Positions 23,133 through 34,443 of a stretch of 64,000 nucleotides of DNA are shown piece after piece. A program made the translations under genes and the position numbers. A model generated the notes under the pieces. It did not search any database and was not told the origin of the DNA. It saw only the letters and a program-made list of their open reading frames with translations. This stretch comes from Lenzites betulinus (Eukaryota; Basidiomycota; Agaricomycetes; Polyporales; Polyporaceae), in assembly GCA_022264855.1 (NCBI GenBank), contig JABYQU010000026.1, forward strand, positions 1 to 64,000. The letters run 5' to 3'. How positions within the stretch are numbered: the first letter of the stretch is position 1; every line of letters begins with the position of its first letter.

Positions 23133-24438
23133 GCTTGGTACCAGGGGACGATGTGGATGCTTTCTTCGTTACTATAGAGTCATGTGCTGAACGAACGTGA
23201 TGGACGTTGTCGTCACTTAATCATGAGATGCAACGCTCTTGTACGAATATATACCGGATCGCACGGCGATTCTTCATCATCAATTCCATCTCTCTGACGA
23301 TTGGATGCAACACGGTGTCCATGTTCGATGTTCCGATGTTGACGCTGAGTTCGAGGTTGCGAGATGGCCCAGATCGCATTGAAAATGCCGAGCTGGATGG
23401 GCCCTGTCTGCACTGGCTACGCCTATGTCGTTCTTCATGCAGCTTTTCATTTCACGTAAAATCGTATTCCTTTGTTTGTATAACAACTCGAGGCGGCAGT
23501 ATATTGACCACGGACGCACGGCAACTTCCGACCGTCGCTGCCGCCGGTCTCGTCCACCGTCGGGCCTGTCCGAGTCCCGGCTCTATCATTCTCATACCTC
23601 CTTGGCCATCCTCTCTGCATTCTGAATGGCATCGCGCACATCGTATCGAATCATAACGCCTCCAGCCACTTCACGCAATGGGCACCGAGACCACTCACTC
23701 AGTCTAGCCATGTTAAAGCCGCACGCTTCAGGCTCATGTTCACTGCCTTGACGTCGCTGTACACCGCCTGGGCTAACGGGCACCGCTGCCGTGTTACTTG
23801 CCTCCAGAGCCACTAGCAAGGCCATACAACATACCGGCACGTTTTCAAGACCATTATCTGCACGGCGCTGCGCCACGTTGTGCAGCGTCATCTTGACTTG
23901 TCTCTGGCGTTCTATACTTGTACTCGCCCCGCCGTCTCAGCTTCGCGCTGGTCTGACTCCTGGGGCTATACATTGCGAGTCGGAGTCTCTTCTTCTTGGC
24001 CTTTCTTGTACTCTATACTGACGCAGTCTGACAAACTTGAACTTACATTTGTGCTGGTTCAAGCGGCAAACCCAGCAGGCGTTTATCTCGCCAGTGGTGG
24101 GCATATGACAGCACAAATGTCGCAGTTCTGACTCCTCCGACGTGAAACCGCCGGAGGGCGTTGACACTCATACAGACTCAAACCCATGGCATGAGGCACC
24201 AAGGCACGCACTCATTCAAAGAAAGCGTCAATTGATATTAGAGGCGTGTGACCAAGCATCAACTGCACAGAATACCGCCGGTGATGCGAGATGTGCGTCG
24301 TCAGTTTACCGCCCGACGTTAAATGGAATTCGTTGATGTGTCGTTGTACCGCTCTAGTACGTGATAAGTGATCTGCATGCAGGCGTGTCGACTTGTCCAA
24401 GAATCAGCATCTCTAGCACCGGCATGCATCCGCGTGTG
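23133..24438. other. Intergenic, 1.3 kb
   Basis: 3' flank of the CNNM-like gene and 5' flank of the lipase gene. Only short frames without motifs were seen. Confidence 0.5.
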
Positions 24439-24440
24439 TC

Positions 24441-24449
24441 GTATAAAAA
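24441..24449 (+). promoter_or_regulatory. TATA box of the lipase gene
   Basis: GTATAAAAAGGCC is a canonical TATA element about 180 bp upstream of the ATG at 24626, followed by a pyrimidine-rich leader (CTTCCTCCTTCCTTTCTCTCC). Confidence 0.7.
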
Positions 24450-24625
24450 GGCCGTCTGTGTATCGAGGCACCCCGGCTTGCCCACTTTCACCTTCGTTCC
24501 CGCTTGAGGTCTTCCTCCTTCCTTTCTCTCCTCCATTCGGCGTTGGCTGGTCCTCGCCTCTTTCTTTCGAAGGTCACTGTCTATTCCGAGTTTACGCATC
24601 CATTTACGAGTTCACGACTTCCGCC

Positions 24626-25693
24626 ATGCATCTCTCCACGGCCGCCTTCGTTCTCGGTGCTCTGCAGGTTGCCTCTGCAGCTCCCACTCCCGCGCCCTTC
24701 GATTTCAATTTTGGCTCGGGCGACACATCTGATGCACAGCCGACTGCATTCTCGCAGGACGATATCACGAACAATCTCTTGCGACCCGCCTTCTTCAGCA
24801 ATGCCGTGTACTGCTCGACCGGAGCCGTGCAGAACTGGCAGTGCGGAGACTCGTGTAACGCCTTGCCTAATGTCAAGGTGCTCACGGCTGGCGGCGACGG
24901 TGGCTCGATCCCGAATTACTTCATCGCGCACGACCCGGACGCCGACACAATTGTGGTCGCGCATCAGGGAACGGACCCAAAGAATCTACTCTCCGACCTC
25001 AACGACATCGAGATTGGCCAGGTAGCTGCGAACACCACTATCCTGCCCACCGCTAGTGGTATGTCTTGTTGCCGCTCTAGCTAGAGCGATACTAAATGTG
25101 TTCCATAGGCGACGTAAAACTCCATGATGGATTTACGGAAACCCAGGGCAGGACAGCCGACACGGTCCTCTCCGCGGTTCAGTCGGCACTGGAGTCTACC
25201 GGCGCTACTAAAGTACTCGTGACTGGCCACAGCCTAGGAGCGGCCGTCGCAAGTATTGACGCGATGATGCTGAAAACCAAATTGAACTCCAACGTCTCCG
25301 TATCGGCGGTCGTGTTTGGTCTCCCTCGAGTAGGAAACCAGGCGTGGGCGGATCTCGTTGATTCCACTGTTGGTGTCAATCTCGTGGATACTCTGACCTC
25401 TGCCACTCACATGTCTGTTTACACAGCTTGGCTCGGCGTTCACGCACGTCACAAACCAGAACGACCCCGTGCCCCGCGTGCCCCCGCAGTTCTTGAGCTT
25501 CCAGCAGCCAAGCAACGAGGTGCACATCACCGCGGTGGACTCGTCTGGACAGACCGCAACGGCAGAGGCGTGTCCCGGTCAGGAGAACTCTAACTGCTCC
25601 GGGGGGAACAGCATTTTCGACTCGAGTGTAACGAACCACAAAGGGCCGTATTTCCACAACATCTCTATGGGCAGCAAATTCTGTACTCTCTAG
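24626..25693 (+). CDS. Secreted fungal class 3 lipase
   Basis: Extracellular triacylglycerol lipase or related esterase with an alpha/beta-hydrolase fold. Three exons (24626-25058, 25109-25368, 25427-25693) sum to 319 codons plus stop. The signal peptide is MHLSTAAFVLGALQVASA, cleaved before APTPAP. Conserved features include NAVYCSTGAVQNWQCG, the oxyanion-region IVVAHQGTDP, the nucleophile elbow VTGHSLGAAVAS (catalytic Ser in GHSLG), FGLPRVGNQAWADLVD, the Asp of THVTNQNDPVPRVPP, and a C-terminal catalytic His candidate in TNHKGPYF. Cysteines near both ends suggest disulfides. The second intron starts GTTGGTG, a weaker donor, chosen because it yields the family-typical DSTLGSAFTHV. Confidence 0.92.
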
Positions 25694-26683
25694 ATAGGCA
25701 TGTCATTACCTTGCGCACGAATGAGGAGATTTTGGAAGCTTTTGCGGTGGTAGTGAATGTCAATGCGACGATAGGCGCCAGAATGAGAACGAACTAATCC
25801 TCCTTAGCTGGTGTACTTCAGTCCGAGCCGTGGACAATCTTGAACACCTTCCGTATGCGGACGAACGGCATTTGCCGGCCATGGGGGAAGGACTGCTTCG
25901 CTCTCCGACTTCTCGTGGGACCGTCCTATCTCCGCTTTCACGTCGGTAGGATCGCCTGTATTCCTTCAATCACCGAAGTCGAAAGTTCAATACCTCTTAT
26001 CTGTGGTCTTCAATTCGTTTTTCGAGCTACAGATACGGCGAAGAACGGCATCATTGCCGGGCAGAAGTTTACGCGTGAGCTGACCCCGACTCCCTCTTAC
26101 TCAGCCCTGCCGCTCGTTCTGCACCCTTGGCTTCTGTCGAAGTAGCTGAACATTGTTTCGCACACGATGCTTCTGTACCACCTCGTACACACGATAACAA
26201 GTTCCATACCATGTCTCGTGATGTACCCCACAGCTGCCACGGCAGACGGCTCATCATACACCAGATGCAGCCCAGGATGGCCACGCAGTGAGTGCCAACT
26301 CCGGTTCTTATCGCGTCCGAACATAGGCGACGACTGACCAATACCCAGTTGCGCGACTCGTCATACTTCTCATGCCGGAGTGGGCTACTTTGACCGTTCT
26401 CTCGCCGCCGCATGAGCGGCTCCCACAGGCATGGTTTGGTGGGAAGGATCAGCCATTTACTATCTTTTTCACATTCAATTTTGGAACCTTGTCTTTGCTA
26501 CCGGGATCGTTCTGCCTTAGGAGTTAGCCCGACGAACCTCCCGTCTTTTTGGGCACACCTTCATCCGTGCTAGGTATGTCACGCTCGCCGCGCTGCTGCG
26601 GACATCTTCTCGCACCATGCGTTCATTGCGCCTTATCGCTTGGCACGGGTGACCACACGCATCCTCCTCACCTATGCAGATCA
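25694..26683. other. Intergenic, 1.0 kb
   Basis: No gene supported. On the minus strand at about 26320-26110 a frame containing HPGLHLVYDEPSAVAAVGY looks mildly coding-like but lacks context. Confidence 0.45.
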
Positions 26684-26690
26684 CTATAAA
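26683..26690 (+). promoter_or_regulatory. TATA box of the S53 peptidase gene
   Basis: CACTATAAAGC lies 62-68 bp upstream of the start codon at 26752. Confidence 0.6.
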
Positions 26691-26751
26691 GCATGCATCG
26701 GCTGGAAGCAAGCTCCCCACGAGCGGTTACTGCCCTCAGCCCCGGTTCGCC

Positions 26752-28784
26752 ATGTTCTCCTCAGCTCTACTGGTCGCATGTCTGGTCGCCGTCGCGTACG
26801 GCAAGCCGATGGCACGCAGCATGCAGGTGCACGAGACTCGCGAGTCCGTGCCCTCTGCGTTCCAGCGTGTCGGTCCCGCGCCCCAGGACGCGACCCTCGA
26901 CCTGCGCGTTGCGCTCGTCCAGAGCGACATGGCGGGACTCGAGAAGGCCCTCATGGACGTCAGCGACCCCGCGAGCCCTCTCAAGGGCCAGCACCTGAGC
27001 AAGGAGGAGGTTCGTTACACCAGCTCTCGATATTATCGTGTGTTCACACAAATTGCATTCAGGTTGAGGCGTTCGTTACTCCGAAGCCCGAGACAGTGAC
27101 GGCAGTCACTAACTGGCTCAAGGAGAACGACATCGAGGCCACTAAGGCCTCCCCGGCGGGAGACTGGCTTAGCTTCTCAATCCCCGTCAGCAAGGCTAGC
27201 GCACTCCTCGACGCGGATTTCGCCGTCTTCAACCACACGCCGACCGGCAAGACGTCTATCCGCACGCTCGCCTACTCTATCCCGGCTGACCTGAAGGGTC
27301 ATCTCGACTTCGTTCACCCCACCACTGTGTACGTCTTAAATCATTCGCTTACTTGAAAAAGAAGTGTATTAAGCGATGTGTCTGTAGGTTCGCTCAGCCC
27401 TTCAGCGGCCGTGTGTTCAGCTTCGTCCCTTCCCGCGCAGACAAACCCGCTCCCGCAGTCAACGTGACGTCGGATGCCGTGCCCGCATCTTGCGCGACCA
27501 CCATCACCCCCGCGTGCCTCCAGGCATTGTACGGAATCCCAACTGCCCTCGCCACTCAGAAGGCGAACACTCTCGGCGTCAGTGGCTTCATCGAACAGTT
27601 TGCCAACCAGGCAGATCTCAAGGTGGGCTCCTCATATACGTCCTAAGCGGTCGGCTATAGCTAATTGGCAGTACAGAGTTTCCTCACCAAGTTCCGCCCA
27701 GATTTGTCCTCTGCAACTACGTTCACCACTCAGACGCTTGACGGTGGCTCTAACCCGCAGCAGGTCGCTGAGGCTGGCATCGAAGCTGTAAGCTACCGAC
27801 TTATTCCGCAGTGAATGAGTATTGATAAGTGCACGCAGGATTTGGACACGCAATACACCCTTGGTATCGCGTCTGGTGTCCCGACCACGTTCATCTCCGT
27901 TGGCGAGCGCAACAGTGACGGCGTAAACGGTTTCCTTGACATCATCAACCAGCTTCTGTCCGAGACTGCTGCACCTCAGGTTCTCTCCACTAGCTACGGC
28001 TTCGACGAGCCGGATCTCCCTACGAGCATTGCCACGTGCGTTAACAAACCTACACAGTGATCTAGTCATGCTGACGGTATTTCTTCAGCAACCTTTGCAA
28101 TGCCTACATGCAGCTTGGTGCTCGTGGTACCTCCATCCTGTTCTCCTCTGGTGACGGTGGTGTGTCCGGTTCTCAAAGCCAGACCTGCACGACTTTCGTC
28201 CCCACCTTCCCTTCGGGATGTCCCTTGTGAGTAACATACGGGTACAGTCAACCGCTCAGATAATGAACGCAATGCACAGCGTCACTTCCGTTGGTGCTAC
28301 GACTGGTATTGCCCCCGAGACCGCCGCCTCCTTCACCGGTGGAGGGTTCTCCGCCATCTTCGCTCAGCCCAGCTACCAGGCCAGCGCCGTCTCCGGCTTC
28401 CTTAACGCCCTCGGCAACACGAACGCAGGCAAGTTCAACAAGGCCGGCCGTGGCTTCCCCGACATCTCTGCCCAGGGCCAGAACGTCGAGATCGTGTTCC
28501 AAGGTCAAACCGGCACGGTCGACGGCACGAGCTGCTCCTGCCCGATCACGGCGAGCACCATTGCGCTTCTCAATGACCAGCTCGCGGCGCAGGGCAAGCC
28601 CTCGCTCGGCTTCCTGAACCCCTTCTTGTACTCGGCGGCTGGTACGGCCGCGCTCACGGACGTCACGAGCGGCAGCAACCCGGGCTGCAACACGAACGGC
28701 TTCACGGCGCGTGCGGGATGGGACCCCGTTACTGGTCTCGGAACCCCCAACTTCGCCAAGCTCAAGACCGCTGTCGGCTTGTAA
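26752..28784 (+). CDS. Secreted sedolisin (peptidase S53, tripeptidyl-peptidase type)
   Basis: Acid serine protease secreted as a proenzyme. Seven exons (26752-27009, 27063-27328, 27388-27622, 27677-27787, 27839-28035, 28089-28226, 28280-28784) sum to 569 codons plus stop. The signal peptide is [17 protein letters not shown]. The activation prodomain includes [36 protein letters not shown] and [20 protein letters not shown]. The catalytic domain shows [12 protein letters not shown], the Glu/Asp pair in EADLDTQY (Glu-x-x-x-Asp across a splice junction), the oxyanion Asp in [11 protein letters not shown], and the nucleophile Ser in GTSCSCP. The family usually has GTSASAP; here both alanines are cysteine. 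The C-terminal calcium-site block is [16 protein letters not shown]. It sits among other secreted hydrolases. Confidence 0.94.
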
Positions 28785-29985
28785 GAGGGTTAGATTTAAT
28801 GGGTTTTACCGCCTGGAATGCAGATGACATCACGATGGACTGGCTGTGTACTGTGTAGCACATCTGTTAAATCGTTGTAAGAACATACAAAGCCAAATGT
28901 ATCGCCACCTGTATATTTGTTCCCCCCGAGCCTGAGCCTTCTTGTGATGGGGTTGTTTGAAGTTGATGAGTTGGCCCAATATTAATGATACTATCATCGC
29001 ACTCGTGCACTCGTGTCGAAAAGGACCCTTGATATCATATCGAACGTACCACCGGTCGAATGAGTTGCGTCTGCTAATGTATGCACCATTGAAGAAATTG
29101 AGAAACCTATATACAATGTTCTACAGGAATCTTTTGGGGGATCCTGCACGCAGGGCTAGTCCCGTTGGTCAAGTCACGGCTCGCAAACAGATGGGGGAAT
29201 AGCGATGCAGTTGCCAATTTTGATACCGACGACCAACAATCTCTGGCCTACGTACTGCGTGGTTGTCCAGCAAATCCGGCCCTCTTGTCGAAACAAGACA
29301 GCAGTGAACATAGGCTCAGAGAGAGTGGTTTCAGCGGGGGCTTTAAACATGCTCCCGCCAAGACAATATTGGCATTGAGCACAGACTGCTGTGACACGAT
29401 AGTGCACTGTCTTAGGTGGTACGCTGGCTCGCGAAGTTTAGTTCCTGTACAGCCTGAGTTTTAGAAAGTGTATGGAAAGGGAAAACGCGGTACCAACTGT
29501 TTCATATATATGCGGTGGAGACCTAGCGAGACTATGCGTGTAGCCAACGATTCGTTCGAGCTGAGAAAGAGCGCAACTGAGCACCTATAGTTAGCAGATT
29601 CCGTACACATCTCGTGGTTAGTCGCCAAGGATATGTTATGTCAAGCGCCTGGGCGCGCGACATATGTTAATGGGCGTCTGTTGCCAGTCGCGTCTCCGTC
29701 CTCTCAGGATCGAATATCCGTTGTTGACTGGGTTGGACTACGACCACTACCTCGCTATCCTCATCTCCTCATTGTCATTCACCTGAGTTTCTTGGTTGAC
29801 CCGCGCATCTCCAAGAGTTGGACATACGGGCAGCGGCGTCAGTGCACAGCCAAGGATTCTCTGGTGAGCTCTCTGTACCCCGAACTAAACCAAGCTCACA
29901 AGCTGACTTCTGTGCTACGCGCAAGCTTTTCTTAAGTACCGGAGACATATTTTGGGCAGAGCCCCTTTTGCAAAACATCCCCACC
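28785..29985. other. Intergenic, 1.2 kb
   Basis: 3' flank of the peptidase and promoter of the next gene. A TATA-like TTCATATATATGCGG lies at 29500-29513 without an evident gene. Short frames at 29165 and 29633 show no motif. Confidence 0.45.
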
Positions 29986-31243
29986 ATGTTCCCTGCTGCC
30001 TTCACTGTCCTTGCCCTCCTCGCCGCCGCGGCGCCTTCGTGGTCGCAACAGGTCGCCGACCCAACAACTCTCGCCTCTATATATTCCCTCACGACGAGCA
30101 CCTCTATACCCTTCCCCACTGCCACGCTTTCAAACTCGGATGCCCAGTCTTTCATTGTTTCCGGCTGGTCGCTCAGCAAGGGGAAGATTCAGCAAGGCGA
30201 ATCGAACATTCAATTCGTCAAGGACCCCTTCCCAAATGACCCTGCGCCTTCCTCCACAACCAATAGCACTGGTCCCGTGCTGCAAGTGACGTATCCTGCG
30301 GGCCAAGTCGGCAGCGAGACTAGTGGCATGCAGCTATACTCGCTTTGGAACACTTCGGACGGATCGAGGTTCCAGAGCATGCTCGTTACGTACGAGGTTG
30401 CGTTTGACACGAATTTCGACTTCGTCAAGGGAGGCAAGCTTCCCGGAATGCGTGGCGGGCCCGACCCCGACGGATGTTCAGGAGGCAGCGCCGCAAATGG
30501 GTCCAACTGCTTCAGCACGCGTCTCATGTGGCGCAAAGCGGCCGCTGGTGAAGGTGAGTGGTTGCTCCGCAGGCTTGCCAAGACCACCTACGCGCCCGTG
30601 TCCGGAAGCACTTGTCCGGGGCTGATTCAAGTTGTATGATCGCAGTGTATGCATACATCCCGACGCCCAACGACATCTGCTCCAACAGTGACTTCACGTG
30701 CAACGATGATGGCTTCGGTACCAGCATTGACCGAGGCTCATTCTCCTTCGCTACCGGGAAGTGCGTAACGTAAATCATTTTAAAGGGTGGCCCCCTCATT
30801 GACGCGCTCAGGTGGAATCGCGTCACTCTGCTTGTTCGCCTCAACCAGCCGCTGAACACGGCGAACGGCGAAGTGGTTCTATAGTGCGTTTACCACACGC
30901 GCCTCCCATTGCCAATTTGCTGACGCAGCACCCTCCCCGCAGCTACAACAACGTGAAGGCCCTAGACGAGCAGGCGCTACAGTATCGTTCTAGTTCCGAA
31001 ATCAGTGTCGGCGGCCTGTGGTTCTCGACGTTCTTCGGCGGCAGCGACGACTCCTGGGCGCCCCCGTCCGACGTAAACGCATACTTCCGGAACTTCCAGC
31101 TCTATGGCAGTTCGGCGGCGTCGAATCTCACCGGTCAGCAGGTCAGCGGAGCCCTGTCGCAGACGCACAGCGCGCTCTCAGCGGCGTCGTGGAGCGCTGC
31201 CTTGGCCGGCGTCGCCGGTGCAGCTTTCGGTTTGTTCTTGTAG
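29986..31243 (+). CDS. Secreted, GPI-anchored polysaccharide lyase family 14-like protein
   Basis: Probably a beta-eliminating lyase acting on uronic-acid polysaccharides, held at the cell surface. Four exons (29986-30553, 30646-30760, 30812-30883, 30943-31243) sum to 351 codons plus stop. The signal peptide is MFPAAFTVLALLAAAAPSWS. PL14-like motifs are FDFVKGGKLPGMRGGPDPDG, STRLMWRKAAAGEVYAYIP, a Cys pair in DICSNSDFTC, RGSFSFATGKWNRVTLLVRL and WFSTFFGGSDDSWAPPSD followed by AYFRNFQLYG. The tail (ALSAASWSAALAGVAGAAFG) is hydrophobic and small-residue-rich at the extreme C terminus, as in GPI-anchor signals. The true substrate (alginate, glucuronan or fungal wall polymer) cannot be read from sequence. 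Confidence 0.85.
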
Positions 31244-31669
31244 ACTTTGATGACTCGATGTGACGCGGATAATTGATACGGACGTACATATACTAGTTAT
31301 GTGGGCTGGAACGGACCCGTGTACGGAGTATATACCTTGAGTGGACTTGTGAAGACATGTCTGAATTTCTTCGCACACTTTCTATGTGGGATACCGTCGC
31401 AAACATCACAAGGTGCGAGCAGTCCGCATGAACAACTGTCATCACACATGAGGTGGATATTTACACGGTCACCCGACTGATATAACCCTAGCATAAACCC
31501 TGGGACACGAGAACCATAGACATGAACGTTACATGAGCTGTGAAGCACCTATTATCTGTCTGCAGACCCCAAAACTCTCAACATCTGTATACAGCGGATT
31601 CTTTGATTAGTCTCGTGAAAGATCGTAGTGCTTCCTCACAATATCACGTACCTCTCCCGCGAAAATATT
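31244..31669. other. Convergent intergenic, 0.4 kb
   Basis: 3' flanks of the lyase gene (plus) and of the first small secreted protein gene (minus). Nothing else seen. Confidence 0.5.
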
Positions 31670-32146
31670 TCAAGGGACGACCGCGAAGGCGCCGATAACG
31701 TTGGCAGCGCTGTTCACGACGAAGCACTCGTTGACCGTCGGCACCTGCAGCTCGGTCCCGATGCAGTTGGGCGGCGCCACGAGGACGGCGAACGGGAGGC
31801 CCGCGTTGCTCGGCTGGACAATGGCCAACGACCCAATGTCGCCAAAGACGCCGTTGAAGCACACGTCCTCGGGGATCGTCGAGAGGTCGAACACCTCGCA
31901 CGAAGTCCCGCACTCGAAGTCGGAGCAGAAGATGAAGCTCGCGGGGAAGATCGCGGCGTCGGCGGCGTCAGCGTGTATGCCGCCGTGCGGGAGGGTGGTG
32001 TTGGTGCGAGTGGCGGCTGCGTCGCCGGTGGACAGCGGGACGCGCGGGAAGGACGCTGCGATGGCGGACGCGTCGGGGGTGACGGGGGTGGCATGGACGG
32101 TCATGGAGAAGACCGCGAGGGCGAGGGCGACGAAGGAGGAACGCAT
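31670..32146 (-). CDS. Small secreted six-cysteine protein 1 (SSP family A)
   Basis: Single exon, 158 codons. The signal peptide is MRSSFVALALAVFSMTVHA, cut before TPVTPDA. The mature part has six cysteines (CSDFECGTSC cluster, DVCF, PNCIG, NECF). It shares blocks with the paralogue at 33979-34443: NTTLPHGGIHADAA, IVQPSNAGLPF, and the C-terminal VPTVNECF...IGAFAVVP. A propeptide-like segment precedes TTLPHGG. A TATA box lies about 80 bp upstream. I recognise no domain; function unknown. Such proteins are common in basidiomycete secretomes and can act in wall remodelling or host interaction, but nothing here decides it. Confidence 0.8.
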   Translation of the reverse strand: MRSSFVALALAVFSMTVHATPVTPDASAIAASFPRVPLSTGDAAATRTNTTLPHGGIHADAADAAIFPASFIFCSDFECGTSCEVFDLSTIPEDVCFNGVFGDIGSLAIVQPSNAGLPFAVLVAPPNCIGTELQVPTVNECFVVNSAANVIGAFAVVP

Positions 32147-32221
32147 TGTGTTAGCTGGGGTGTGCTGGTTGGAGAGGCTGGTGTTTTTGCGTTCTGAACT
32201 GACGGTGTGGTCTGAGTTGCT

Positions 32222-32232
32222 GTTGTTTTATA
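32222..32232 (-). promoter_or_regulatory. TATA box of small secreted protein 1
   Basis: GGTATAAAACAAC on the minus strand, about 80 bp upstream of the ATG at 32146. Confidence 0.6.
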
Positions 32233-33978
32233 CCTGCTCGTCAGCGCTTCAGTTCGGTAGGCACGCACCTCAGGCAGCGGCCCAAGGACACGCAGAACAA
32301 GCCCAGACCGGTCCTTTCGTTCTCAAACCCCGGCATACCGGGCAGAAGACGAACGTTGGCTAGAGCGCTGAAGAGGTTTCTACACATGCGCAACATATGT
32401 CGGCGCGGAGTCCGTATGAGGCACACAATACTCACTTACAGAGTACGGGTGCAGTGTGAGAAGGAACTCCGACCATGTGTGTCCATTGGGAGTGGCGATC
32501 CCGAAGTCTATCTGACAGCATGTACCTTGACTTGCAAAGGTAGTTACGCCATCCCAACACTGCGCTGTAAAGAGACACTCCATCAGTACGGTATCGATTC
32601 AGAGCAGGATCGGGCCTACAAGATCCTAGTTTTACCCAGGTGCAATCTCTTAGCAGTCCTAGTCAAGGTCAAGGGGAACGGTTGCGGAGTATGCTTGTGC
32701 CGGCTCGGGCGCTGCCAGTACGATCTTCTACGAAAAGAGTCGACGAACAGCGGTGCCTCGGCGGAGCGTGTGGTAATCAGGTCGCAGCCGAAGACATCGG
32801 AGGGCCCGTCACCGCCGTCTTCAAGAATATACAATCTCCTTTAAAGCATGCCTTCACAGCTCGGACGTAAGCTGGTGGACGGTCACACGCCTCTATGCTG
32901 GCCCCGACGGGACCAACGTGGCTTCAGAAGAGACCGAAGGACACTCCTCCACAAGATGGCTGGCATTATTCCAGTGTCACTCGATGCGCTGAAATTTCCT
33001 GATGAGTCCCTGAAAACCCTTCGATTTATCATAAGTGGTCTGGCAACTACAGTATAATGTATTGGTGCGCACCTTTACTTAAAGCCATATCAACGAGAAT
33101 GTGGTCATACGGCGTCCGCTGAGAATTACCAAGTTTTGGTGGTGTCCCACTGGTATACAGATTTGGAGAGACTCGCTCCGCCGGGAAGAGTCGATGATGC
33201 TCTGCGCGCTGTAATCGGGTCTGGACACTTCCTGCCAGTGGTCTGGCGCACCAACGCGTTCTGGCTTGGCAAGAGACATTCGCCCGCGAAGCACGTAGCA
33301 TTTGTCAACGCAGTGGGTTCTCGGAAGCCGGTGGATTCTCGGTGGGACTCGGAGGGCTAACTTGAAGATGAGCGTGGAGGTTCACGAACGTTCACCGTGA
33401 CATTGTACCTGGTGTGTTTGTCCTTGTTATGCTCATATAGGTCGTGGTTTCTCGACGTCGCCGCTTTGATTGAAGGACTTGCGTGACTAAAATGTCGATA
33501 CGCACGAGTGGTATACAACCAGTCTGAGGGCCGCGATACTAGATATAAAGGGACTTATCAACTTTCAAAACTTGATTCAGGTCACAATGAGTCAATATTG
33601 GATGCACATGAGCCGGCGGCTCTACGACAGCTCGATCGCCATTCAGGCGAGCGCTGTATACGTATTAGACCTTTACCGGGGCTTTACCAGACACCAAAGA
33701 CAGGTCAGGGATCTGATGCATCTCTGGAACGAAATCGTATCCAACACTGGTAGTTAACTTGCTACGTTACACAGCATAAACCTCCTCAACCGAGTATCCC
33801 GTACCGAGCCTGACCTCGACTGGCCCAAGAGATTGCTGGGAACCTCCGTTGGTCGAACCATTCTCGTCTACCGCTTACCTGACCTGAAGAAAAGAATCGA
33901 TTGACAACACAATCAGCAATGTCAGCGAAACGTCAGCAAGAGATAGCACACACCCTAGCTCCTAAGTATATTAGGGGT
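32233..33978. other. Intergenic, 1.7 kb between the two small secreted protein genes
   Basis: No gene supported. A 162-codon frame at 32356-32844 (plus) overlaps an equally open minus frame and has no signal peptide or motif. The rest carries short frames only. Confidence 0.45.
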
Positions 33979-34443
33979 TCAGGGCGTTATAACGAAGGCG
34001 TCAATGAGCTGGGTGGGGTCGTCGATGTTGAAGCATTCGTTGACCGTCGGAATCTCCAGAAGCGATGAGCAACCGGTCACTGCTGCGCTAACGACGAACG
34101 GAAGCCCTTCGTTGCTTGCTTGGATGATCGCAACAGACTCGACCGTGATGTCGGCGGCGAAGCAGACACCAAGATTCGTGGAGAGTGCCTGAAGACTAAG
34201 TTCCTCGCAGCTCGCGCAGCTGGTCGCCTCGCAGAGTAGCAGGAACGCGGGGAACGTCTGTTGGGCGGCGTCCACATGCAGACCGCCGTGCGGAAGAGTG
34301 GTGTTCGCTTGGGCGTCGTTTGCGTGCAGCTGGGAGACGGGGAAGGATGCCACAAGGGCGGACGTCTCAGGAGAGGCGGGGGCCGCGTGGACGGCCTGCG
34401 CGAGTAGGATAGCGGTGATGGCGACGAATGAGAAACATTGCAT
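33979..34443 (-). CDS. Small secreted six-cysteine protein 2 (SSP family A)
   Basis: Single exon, 154 codons, paralogue of the gene at 31670-32146. The signal peptide is MQCFSFVAITAILLAQAVHA. The mature region aligns end to end: ANTTLPHGGLHVDAAQQTFP, six cysteines in the same order (CEATSCASC cluster, GVCF, TGCSS, NECF), AIIQASNEGLPFVVS, and the shared C terminus IPTVNECFN...LIDAFVITP. The spacing inside the first cysteine cluster differs by one residue. Overall similarity looks moderate, so the duplication is old. A weak AT-rich TATA-like element lies near 34500-34512. Function unknown. Confidence 0.78.
   Translation of the reverse strand: MQCFSFVAITAILLAQAVHAAPASPETSALVASFPVSQLHANDAQANTTLPHGGLHVDAAQQTFPAFLLLCEATSCASCEELSLQALSTNLGVCFAADITVESVAIIQASNEGLPFVVSAAVTGCSSLLEIPTVNECFNIDDPTQLIDAFVITP

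Noticed and set aside
29633..29935. 100-codon frame downstream of a TATA-like element at 29500
   Set aside because: No signal peptide, domain or splice sites; it overlaps the promoter region of the PL14-like gene.
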